Shown: piece after piece, positions 55,545 through 64,000 of the stretch
Layout: every line of letters begins with the position of its first letter
Position numbering within the stretch: position 1 is the stretch's first letter
DNA from: Delphinapterus leucas
Lineage: Eukaryota > Chordata > Mammalia > Artiodactyla > Monodontidae
Reading direction: 5' to 3'
Length of the DNA: 64,000 bases
NCBI RefSeq assembly: GCF_002288925.2
Contig: NW_022098001.1
Span: 4,736,163 to 4,800,162, forward strand
Notes under the pieces: generated by a model
What the model saw: only the letters and a program-made list of their open reading frames with translations
Databases searched by the model: none
What the model was told of the DNA's origin: nothing
Program-made: the position numbers and the translations under genes

Positions 55545-57445
55545 AGAATCCACTTTATTCTTACTTTTTTCTATTGTGGTAAGGACCACATAACACAGAG
55601 TCTACCCTCTTAACAAAATTTTAAGTGTATTGTACAGTATTGCGAATTATATGTACGTTGTTGTACAGCAGATCTGTAGAAATTTTTCATATTCCATGAC
55701 TGAAGCTCTGTACCCATTGAACAGCAGTTTCTCATTTACTCCTCCCTCCAGCCCCGGATGATCACCTTCTACTTTCAGCTTCAATGAGTTTACTACTTTA
55801 GATATCCTGTCTAAGTTGGATTCATGCAGTCTTTGTCCTTCTGTGACTGGCTCATTTCACTTATCATAGTGTTCTCAAGATTCATCCATGCTGTTGCATA
55901 TGACAGGATTTCCTTCTTTCTAAGGCTGAATAATATTCCACTGTATGTACATAGCTAATTTTCTTTATCCACTCATCCATCAGTGGACATTTAGGTTGTT
56001 TTCATGTCTTGGTTATTATGAATAATGCTGCAAAGAACATGGAAGTACAAATACATACGTCTTTGAGAGCCTATTTTCAATTCTTTGGATAAATACACAG
56101 AAGTAGAATTGCTGGATCATATATTAATTCTATTTTTAATATTTTGAAGAAACTTCATATCATTTTGTATAGTGACTGCACCATTTCACATTCCTACCAA
56201 CAGTGCATAGGGATCCAATTTCCCCAACTCTTGTTATTTTCTGTGTTTTTGATATTGACCATCCTAACAGGTATGAAATGATATCTCATTGTGCTTTTGA
56301 TTTGCATTTACCTGATGGTTAGTGATACTGAGTGCCTTTTCATGTACCTATTGACCATTTGTATGTCTTCTTTAGAGAAAAATCTATTCAAGACCTTTGC
56401 CCATTGTTTAATCAGGTTATCTGTTTGTTTGTCTGTTTTGCTCTTGAGTTGTAGGAGTTCATTATATATTTTGGATATTAAACCTTCATGAGATGTATGG
56501 TTTGCAAACATTTTCTCCCATACTTTAAGTTGCCTTTTCATTTTGTTGATTATTTCCTTTCCTGCACAGAATTTCTTTTTAGTTTGATATAGTCCTACTT
56601 GTCTATTTTTGCTTTTGTTGCCTGTGCTTTTGGTGTCATATCCAAGAAATCATCACTGAGACCAGTGTTATGAAGATTTTCCCCTGTTTTCTTTTAGGAG
56701 TTTTATAGTTTTAGATTTTATGTTTACGTTTTTAATCCATTTTGAGTTTACTTTTGTGTACGGTGTGAGATAAGGGTCCAATTTCATTCTTTGGTAGTTT
56801 TCCCACCACCACTTGTTGAAGAGACTATCTTTTCCCCATTGTGTGGTCTTGGGCACCTTTGTTGAAGATCATTTGACCATATGTGTGTGGATTTATTATT
56901 GAGTTCTCTATTCTGTTCCATTGATCTATATGTCTGTCTTTATGCCAGTACCATACTGTTTGATTACTGAAGTTTTGTAGTATGTTTTGAAGTCAGGAAG
57001 TATGAGGCCTCTGGCTTTGTTATTCTTTCTCATGATTGTTTTGGCTATTCAGGATCCTTTATGGCTCCATATGAATTGTAGGATTTCTTTTCTATTTCTA
57101 AAAGAAAGTGTCATTGAGATTTTGATAGGTATTGTATTAAATCAGTGGATTGCTTTGGGAAAGTTCAATGTTTTTAGCAATATTGTCTTCCAATACATGA
57201 ACAACAGATGACTTTCCATTTATTTGTGTCTTTAATTTTAGCAACATCTTGTAGTTTTCAGTGTACAAGTCTTTTGCCTCATTGGTTAAGTTTATTCATA
57301 AGTATTTTATTCTTTTTGATGCTATTATAAATGGGATTTTTTTTCTGAATTTCATTTTCAGACTGTCATTACTGTATAGAAACATAACTAATTTTTATAT
57401 GTTGTTTAGTATCCTGCAAATTTGTGAAATGTGTTTATTAGTTCT

Positions 57446-57486
<41 letters not shown>

Positions 57487-58088
57487 GATCTTTAGTCAAT
57501 GTCATCTGTGAACAAAGGTGATTTTACTTTCCCTTTTTATGATTTATGAATGATTTTTATGATTTATGAATGCCTTCCATTTCTTTTTCTTGCCTAATTG
57601 TTCTAGCTAGGAGTTCTAGTACCATGTTGAATAGAAGAGGCAAAAGTGGGTATCCTGCCTTCTTCTTGATCTTAGAGAAAGTATTTCAGTTTTTTACCAT
57701 TGAGTATGATGTTAGCTGTGGGCTTTTCATATATGGCCTTGATTATGTTGAGATAATTTTCTTCTAATCTTAGGGGTTTTTTTTTTAGTGTTTTTATCAT
57801 GAAAGGTGTTGAATTTTGTTAAATTTTTAAAATATATTGAGATGATCATGTAATTTTAATCCTTTATTCTGTTAATGTGGTGTATCACACTGATGGATTA
57901 TTGAACCATCCTTGCATTCCAGAGATAAATCCTACCTAGTCATGGTGTATGATCATTTAATGTGCTGTTGAATTCTATTTGCTAGTATTTTGTTGAGGAT
58001 TTTTGTATCTGCATTCATCAAAATATTGGCTTGTATTTTCCTTTTCTTGGTGTGCTTTTGTCTGGCTTTACTATCAGAAGTAATGCTC
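55545..58088 (-). mobile_element. Old LINE-1, 5'-truncated, antisense
   Basis: Antisense old L1 from its 3' UTR (attgtggtaaggaccacata near 55575) through late ORF2 (56541-56308, 56856-56668) into the RT region, ending near 58088. Divergence is clearly greater than in the L1 at 45791-49338. It contains a (GT)n run at 57449-57484. No coding capacity. Confidence 0.87.
57449..57484. repeat. (GT)n microsatellite
   Basis: 18 uninterrupted GT units within the antisense L1. Confidence 0.95.
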
Positions 58089-58413
58089 TCACCATTTCAT
58101 TTGGAGATTGTCTTTTGGATTCCCTGTTGCCCACACTATTTAGCTCTTGGCTACTCTGCCTCAATCCTATACTCAGCCGTGTTTCTTAGTATACCTCCTG
58201 AGGCCTTATTTTGGTTTAGGAAAGATTTAAAACACAAATCATCTAAAGTCATAGTTACTAAAGCTAGTTTTAGAACCCTGGGCTTCTGACTTTCACAGAA
58301 AAGCTGTCCTACCTTAGGTAAGTTGTCAATCATCTGTGATTCAATTGAAGCTCCTACAAAACTTAAAAAAAAATATCTAATAGTATCCATTTTCCAATTG
58401 TTACAATGATTGG
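58089..58413. other. Unassigned sequence
   Basis: Short spacer between L1 and LTR. No supported feature. Confidence 0.35.
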
Positions 58414-59158
58414 TGTGGTAAACAGCCCCTTAAATAGCTCCTCATGATCCTTGCTTCCTATTTTTTTTTTGTTTTGTTTTTTTTTGCCACACCGCACAGC
58501 ATGTGGGATATTTGATCCCTGACCAGGGATCAGATCCATGCCCCCTGCAGTGGAAGTGTGGAATCTTAACCACTGGACCGTCAGGAAAGTACCGATCCTT
58601 GCTTCCTATTATTCATGCTCTTCTATAATTCCCTCCAAGCGTGGGCTGGATATAGTGAATTAATTCTATTATATATAGTATGGCAAAAGTGATGATATGT
58701 CAATATTGAAATTAGGTTTCAAAAAAACCCTCTAGCTTCTGTCTGCTTTCTCTCTCTCCCTCAGCCCTTTGTCTGATATAAGCGAGCTGCTGTGTTGTGA
58801 ACTTTCCTGTGGAGAGGCCCATATGGCAAAGAATTAAGAAAGAGGCCTCTGGCCAACAGCCAGGGAAGAATTGAAATCCTCAGTCCAACAGCCCAAGGAA
58901 GACTAAATCTAGGGCTGTTGGCACTCAAACTGCATGATTCAGTTGGAAGCAGATTCTTGTCCAGTCAAGCCTTGAGATGAGACTGTAGACCCAGCTGACA
59001 CCTTGATTACAGCCTGTGAAAGACCCTGAGTCAGGGGCAACTAGTTACATTGCACCAGAATTCCTGACACACAGAAACTTTGAGATAATAGACATTTGTT
59101 ATTTTAAGCATCTTAGTTTTGGGCCAATTTGTTGTACAGCTACAGATAGTTAATACCA
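58414..59158 (+). repeat. MaLR/ERVL-type solo LTR (MLT-like), split by a SINE
   Basis: LTR from TGTGGTAAACAG to TTAATACCA, the same family as 6226-6796: attcatgctcttctataatt, gtatggcaaaagtgatgata, ggagaggcccatatggcaaa, ctctggccaacagccaggg and tttgagataatagacatttg. Without the SINE it is about 600 bp. The T at the third position from the end replaces the usual final ACA with CCA. Confidence 0.78.
58446..58609 (-). mobile_element. CHR-family SINE with exact 16-bp duplication, antisense
   Basis: SINE body at 58462-58593 in reverse: T-rich tail, ttgccacaccgcacagcatg, gatccctgaccagggatc, gccccctgcagtggaagtg and cttaaccactggaccgtcag. The 16-mer gatccttgcttcctat flanks it exactly at 58446-58461 and 58594-58609. 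It is the older short CHR subtype, like 31869-32005. An 8-bp inverted repeat around gatccctg-ac-cagggatc (58514-58531) overlaps the B-box region. Confidence 0.93.
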
Positions 59159-61269
59159 TTAGCAAGAACATAATTGTGAAGAAATTTTGAGAATGTAATA
59201 TTTTGAAACAAAGTACAGCACAGATAAACAACCTTTAAGAGCCTCTTCCCTCTTTCTCTAAAATGAATCCTAAAAGTAATTATTTATAGATTTAAAATAT
59301 AAAACTTTGATTATTAAAACTTTAAACAGGATATGTATTCTAAGTATCTGTCTACTAATTTACCAAGTTTCTCCCTTTGTTTTTCTATGTTGTAATACAA
59401 TATGTATGGTTTTGTATATGTTCTAGCAAGTATAAACAAGCATTAACTAAATGCAGAAAATGTCTTGGAAATAAAGTAACCTAAGTATCCTTTGATATAG
59501 TTTAAGATTAAATCATTGTAGCCTATAATTTAAGAATATTAAATTTAACACTCAGGAAAAGGGATAAAAATTGTTCAGAAAGAAATTGAGCTATTTGTAA
59601 TTCTTCAGGAGGTTTGTACTCCCTTAGTGCTTATGAGAAATGTTTGAGATAAGTATTTAAGTTCCTATTCAGAAATCATTTGATAATCTATTTTTAGTTT
59701 TATACTAAGAAAACATTAAAGAAATTATCTTGTGTAACAAATATTAAAATGTAACCTGATTTTGTCTCTTACAGGATTTAGTAAATAAACAATCAAACCC
59801 AACAACTTAAAGAAAATTTTGCTCTCCAGCAAAACCTTATCTATATAATTACACTACAACATAGACTGTGAGGACAGTCCCCAAGTTGTCAACATCTCAA
59901 GACACTCATAAGTTCCCCATGACAGAAGTTGGACCACTGAACATCTAGAGACATAGCAGTAAAATAGATAGCTTCCTACAAAACCTCACATTTTAGAATT
60001 AAGAAGAATCACCTTGTAATTTCTTCCACATGTGAAACTAATAAGTACAGTAAATAATTGTCTCCCTTACATTATACAAGGCAACAAAAATGGTCTCAGA
60101 TGAAATAATTGCTGTAAGAAATCTAAACTTATTCATAGGTTTTTAAAGTTCTGTAACTGAACAAATGTACTTTTCCAGAAATTAAGTCATTTTTTTCAAA
60201 TTAAGCACAAAAATGAAAATATCTACATAAATAATAATTTATTGTATATTTTTGTAATACAGTATGACATAAAACACCCATCCTTTGTACAAGAACAGTG
60301 CTTTATGTCTTTTTTATTCATGTAGTTATTAAATAGTAGGAATGATGTTTCTGCGTCAGGTCTTCATGTTAGGCACATCAAATATATTCCAATATTTTGT
60401 TTTAATTCCAGGATATTATAAGATTCTTATTTTCAAAAGAAAATTGTAGAAAAGAGGATAACACAGATTTAATGTTTAACTCTTATATATGGCAGTTCCC
60501 AAAATATTTATATATATAATCTTGAACAGTTTACCTCACAGTTGTGTTTGGAAATTTACATTTGTCATTCATCACATTCACTTTGAATCATTCTGATTTT
60601 CTTTGTTGTTTAATCTGAGAACTATTAAAGTCTGTTTTTTATTAAAAACTTCCCTTTATTAGCCACAAAGCTTGTGCAGTATGAACCTCTACTGCCAACA
60701 CACATGGAATAACATCCCCCCAAGAAGTTAGAAGCACAAAACTTAAATTCTCATATAAAAACTATAGATCAGTATGTTGTGTAGGTTGACAATGTCACCT
60801 ATGCACCAATGCATACTTTTTAAACATCCTTAATTTATGCTGTGGGTGATCTTTCATCAGATCCCTCGAACCATTTCTACAAGACATATAAAATAAGTTC
60901 AACACGTAAGTATGTTTAATAATTTTCTTACATATTGAGTTTCTTATATAGTAAGTGTTCTTTATATAACACTTATTAACGTTTCACTGAACACTAGTGT
61001 TCCCTAAAACAATATAGGAAACGCCAGCTTAGAGTAAACCTCAAACTGATAGCACAGTGATATGTAAAACAAATAGGATTTAAAGTCAGGCAGACCTTTG
61101 TGCTAAGATGGATACTCTCATTTGGTTTCCTGGAATATTGTGAACTTTATTTAAAAACAAGGACACAGCAGTGCCTAGCTTTACCTGCTGGGGACAAAAT
61201 AGTTGCTTAATAAATATTAGCTTGTTCTCTTTCATCCCCACCCCACGGCTTCCTCTTTGAGGATGGTAT
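59159..61269. other. Unassigned 2.1 kb stretch
   Basis: AT-rich and CpG-poor. No gene or named repeat supported. Confidence 0.35.
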
Positions 61270-61660
61270 CAATTAGAACTCTTGGTGGCAAGTGAAAAAA
61301 AATACAACCAGCTCATTTAGGCAAAAAGGGAATTTATTGGCTCACAAGAAATGACAAGACTGGATTCGGGGCCCAGAAAATATAATTAGGAGTTGGTTTC
61401 TCTCCATCTCTTTACTCTGCCTTCTGTCACATTGGCTTCAGCATCAGGCGTCACATGGTAGCAAGAGGTTGTTTGGAACTCCAGCCCCGACATTCCCTCA
61501 GGTTTCAGGCCGAATAGAAAAGAGTCAATATCTTTTTCTTGGAAGTTGCGAAGCAAGTTTTACTTTAGTTCTGATTGGATCACATGCTTGAGACTTGACC
61601 AATTACTGTGGCTAAAGAAATGGATACGCATGGTGGGTCCAAGGTCCTGTGTTCCACCTG
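61270..61660. repeat. Unnamed old repeat
   Basis: gcaaaaagggaatttattgg..ctcacaagaaatgac, tcacatggtagcaagaggtt and ctgattggatcacatgcttg fit a dispersed old mammalian repeat that I recognise by pattern but cannot name. 35695-36070 may be another, more decayed copy. Confidence 0.4.
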
Positions 61661-61667
61661 AGGAGTG

Positions 61668-61668
<1 letters not shown>

Positions 61669-61721
<53 letters not shown>
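61669..61721. repeat. (TG)n microsatellite
   Basis: About 26 uninterrupted TG units, the longest simple repeat in the window. It creates open frames of Cys-Val (plus) and Thr-His (minus) repeats that are not genes. Confidence 0.97.
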
Positions 61722-61723
<2 letters not shown>

Positions 61724-61959
61724 ATGAGGTATGTGTCAGGGGAGGAGTGCATTCCCCAAATGGCATTCAGTTTATCGTTCCCAGAAAAAGAGGTGACCGT
61801 ATACTGGACAGTAAAAACAGCACACGTCGACTGTAGATACCCTCTTATCAATCCAGAGTCAGTTGTGCTTCGAGTAGAAATCTTTTCCTATCCATTAAAA
61901 ACAATGATGTCCCTAAAGTATTCTGGTGTTTTGTTTTTGTTTTTTAACCCCAGAATCTT
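61722..61959. other. Unassigned sequence
   Basis: Short spacer with no supported feature. Confidence 0.35.
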
Positions 61960-62295
61960 TGAGAGGTCTCACTGTCCATTACTTATTTTAAATCTCTTGA
62001 CTTTTTCTACTTATAGTTCCCACCCTTTAGACTCAGTTCAAGTTTGCTTTCTTAACACACCCCAACACTCTACTCCACCAGATCTTCAGTCTCGAGTGTG
62101 TGTCTTTCAGAGCTCCCAAAGCATCTGGGACATCCTAGCCCAGATCACACTGTTTCATATTAACTGCCTGGTTAGTTACATGTCTCTCCCCTATAACTGT
62201 TGTTTGATTCATTCTTGGTCTTCATAGTCTAGCACGAAAACTGCCACAGAAGAATCCCTTACTAGAGATTCGTTAAAGGAATAAATGAATGAATC
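61960..62295 (+). mobile_element. LINE-2-like 3' end, sense
   Basis: acttattttaaatctcttg, tctccaccag-like pyrimidine sequence and a terminus with ggaataaatgaatgaatc. Weak but in keeping with an L2 3' end. The CHR-2 SINE at 62309 is inserted at its terminus. Confidence 0.45.
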
Positions 62296-62526
62296 AAATA
62301 GTGGGTGAGGACTTCCCTGGTGGTGCAGTGGTTGAGAGTCCGCCTGCCGATGCAGGGGACATGGGTTCGTGCCCCGGTCCGGGAAGATCCCACATGCCGC
62401 GGAGCGGCTGGGCCCGTGAGCCATGGCCGCTGAGCCTGCGCGTCTGGAGCCTGTGCTCCACAATGGGAGAGGCCACAACAGTGAGAGGCCCGCGTACTGC
62501 AAAAAAAAAAAAAAAATAGTGGGTGA
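62296..62526 (+). mobile_element. CHR-2 SINE with 13-bp target-site duplication
   Basis: SINE body from about 62309 to 62513: acttccctggtgg, A-box-like tggtgcagtgg (62321-62331), B-box-like ggttcgtgccc (62364-62374), the gggcccgtgagccatgg block, and a final cccgcgtactgc before a 16-base A tail. The 13-mer aaatagtgggtga occurs exactly at 62296-62308 and 62514-62526 (its first A residues merge with the tail). The high similarity to the family consensus and the intact tail suggest a young insertion. Confidence 0.95.
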
Positions 62527-64000
62527 ATGAAAATGTACAGGTATCACAGAAGAGACCTCCAAAGGGTAACCCTCTTGGATTATGTTGTAGACAACTAACT
62601 TTAGTTACAGTGTTAGGTAAGTATTATTAACACAGATTCAAATTTCAGTTAGTTTTATGCTCCAGATCATCTCTTGGAGTATAAATATCTATATTGACCT
62701 TACAGAGTTGAAGCGAGTCTGTCTGTTTTTCAGTCTGTCTCTCTATCTCACTAACATGCACATGCATGCATGCACCCACACATGAAACATTCCTACACAT
62801 ATGTAAAACTACATTTCCCTAAGAGCATGGTGAATTCAAAAATGATATAATACAGCTTTTATTTTTGATGGTTTTTTTAACATAGTCCCAAATGTTGAGC
62901 TACTCTGAGAAGGCTGTGGCCACATTTTTACTACAGCAAAATCTCTAGATACAGCAACTTTTCTGACAATTTATTTGACTACAAAGTATCCTGATGGCTT
63001 CAGAGAGAGAAAAAAATCATCCAGAGTTTTCACCAGAAGGAACTTCTAAAGGTAGATGAAGCCAATGCATTTCAAGGAAAAAAAAAAGTAAGTTAGCCAA
63101 CATTGAAATCTCTGCAGTCCCAGGGAGATTTCTCCCTGTTGAATTTTGCTGAAGCGGGGTTTTCATCAATTATTCCCATGAAAGTTTAAAAGTGCTGTGA
63201 GTATTTAATTCTCACTCTTAAAGGCAAAAGTTCTTTTCTAAGTATAATTTTAAAACCTATTTTTAAAAATACATAAGCCATGCATGAATGCAATTTCGTC
63301 GTTAAAAAATTGCAAAATTGTACATAAGGATATAGAATTTCCAAACACTGTTTAGTCTATTCCTTTCCTTCCATGTTGGTAATTGCTTGTAATTGTATCT
63401 TTCCAGACATTTAAAAAATTTTCATATATTATTATTCATAAAGTGTCTCCAGTTTCCTTTCTGTGAATTTCCTCTTCTCCACTATTGATCATTTTGGCCA
63501 GAGACCACTTCCTAGTGTCTGTCTCCACCATGGAATCCAAGCCTTCCTGCAAGCCTCTTCTAACAGCCAGGGATGGCTTGAGACACAAGCTCAGTCAGCT
63601 TGATGTGTGTTCCTGGGACTCTGAACAGTGAGTGAAACAAGGAATTAAGGAATTTTCAGGGTCAGAATCCTCACAGTAGCAGCAGCAGAGGTGATGACAG
63701 CAGTGGCAGCTGTGGCAACACACTGGCCAGGCTGTTCCTGCATGAGTGCATTGCAGTGTTTCCTGCTTCCTGATTTCATTCGGAGCTTCCTTGTTTCCTG
63801 GAGTTTCCAATGTCTTCTTCCTGCTCCCATTGATTCTGATATCCTTCCAATAGAAAGTAGACTAGAATTCTCTAAATTCTACTGTGCCTGTTATTTAAAT
63901 TGTAGAACAATTTTATTTTTGGTTATTTTCCTAATACATATTTTTCCATCTTTTTAATTTATGTTTTTCATTATTTCCAGATGTGTCCTTTATAACTGTT
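62527..64000. other. Unassigned sequence to the window edge
   Basis: No gene supported. There is a short catgca-rich run near 62756-62775 and a CAG-like patch at 63675-63705 (gtagcagcagcagaggtg). Frames near 63595-63957 on both strands cover that patch and have no recognisable domain. Confidence 0.35.

Noticed and set aside
61649..62227. 192-codon plus frame through the TG repeat
   Set aside because: The N-terminal part is Cys-Val repeats from the microsatellite and the rest crosses an L2-like 3' end. Not a gene.
63595..63830. Cysteine/histidine-rich minus frame that looks metal-binding
   Set aside because: It is the complement of a short CAG-like repeat patch. Spacing is irregular and no zinc-finger pattern is present.
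1..64000. CRISPR arrays, operons, tRNA/rRNA genes, or a novel defence or biosynthetic system
   Set aside because: The sequence is mammalian and repeat-dominated. No regularly spaced direct repeats of CRISPR type, no bacterial-style gene packing and no intact tRNA cloverleaf outside the SINEs were seen.

Overview
The window is mammalian nuclear DNA, almost certainly from a cetacean and probably a toothed whale. The basis is a set of tRNA-derived SINEs of the CHR type. Their 5' ends read like cttccctggtgg..gcagtgg and their bodies carry the gggcccgtgagccatgg block. I associate these with whales, hippos and ruminants, and the copies here look most like the odontocete CHR-2 form. The LINE-1 elements are of the cetartiodactyl type. 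Base composition is AT-rich and CpG-poor, apart from two small GC-rich islands near 37.7-38.1 kb and 41.5-41.9 kb.

I see no convincing host protein-coding gene, tRNA or rRNA gene, CRISPR array or operon. Roughly two thirds of the sequence is transposable-element debris. By position: a decayed class I endogenous retrovirus pol fragment on the minus strand (1-1.6 kb); a MIR and two sense L1 fragments (2.2-5.9 kb); an MaLR-type LTR (6.2-6.8 kb); 4.3 kb without assignable features; a nested cluster of a CHR SINE, three L1 pieces, an ERVL-like integrase relic and a Tigger-like DNA element (11.1-14.9 kb); a near full-length 6.5 kb L1 inserted in an older L1, both on the minus strand (17.2-24.4 kb); an MST/MLT-type LTR (24.9-25.3 kb); and MER5A (27.6 kb). 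Next come a long old sense L1 carrying three later insertions (28.6-34.3 kb); L2 and MIR remains (34.8-37.6 kb); the two CpG/GC-rich islands, the second lying inside an L2 and looking like a solo LTR or promoter; old antisense L1s with two CHR SINEs (42.9-45.3 kb); a 3.5 kb antisense L1 with an open reverse-transcriptase block (45.8-49.3 kb); sense L1 pieces (49.3-51.5 kb); an unassigned 3.4 kb stretch; an antisense L1 (55.5-58.1 kb); an LTR with a SINE inside it (58.4-59.2 kb); and mostly unassigned sequence with one more CHR-2 SINE (62.3 kb).

The elements do not form a working system. What the window records is a layered history of insertions, which can be ordered from nesting and target-site duplications: L2 and MIR, then L1M-type and MaLR/ERVL/Tigger elements, then cetartiodactyl L1s, then CHR SINEs and the youngest L1. 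The observations most worth following are the CpG-rich LTR/promoter candidate at 41.4-42.0 kb, the ORF1-ORF2 junction of the 6.5 kb L1, an intact G-quadruplex motif in an L1 3' UTR, and several junctions where L1s lack the end they should have. Repeat family names come from recognition of consensus-like sequence, not from a search, so subfamily names are approximate.
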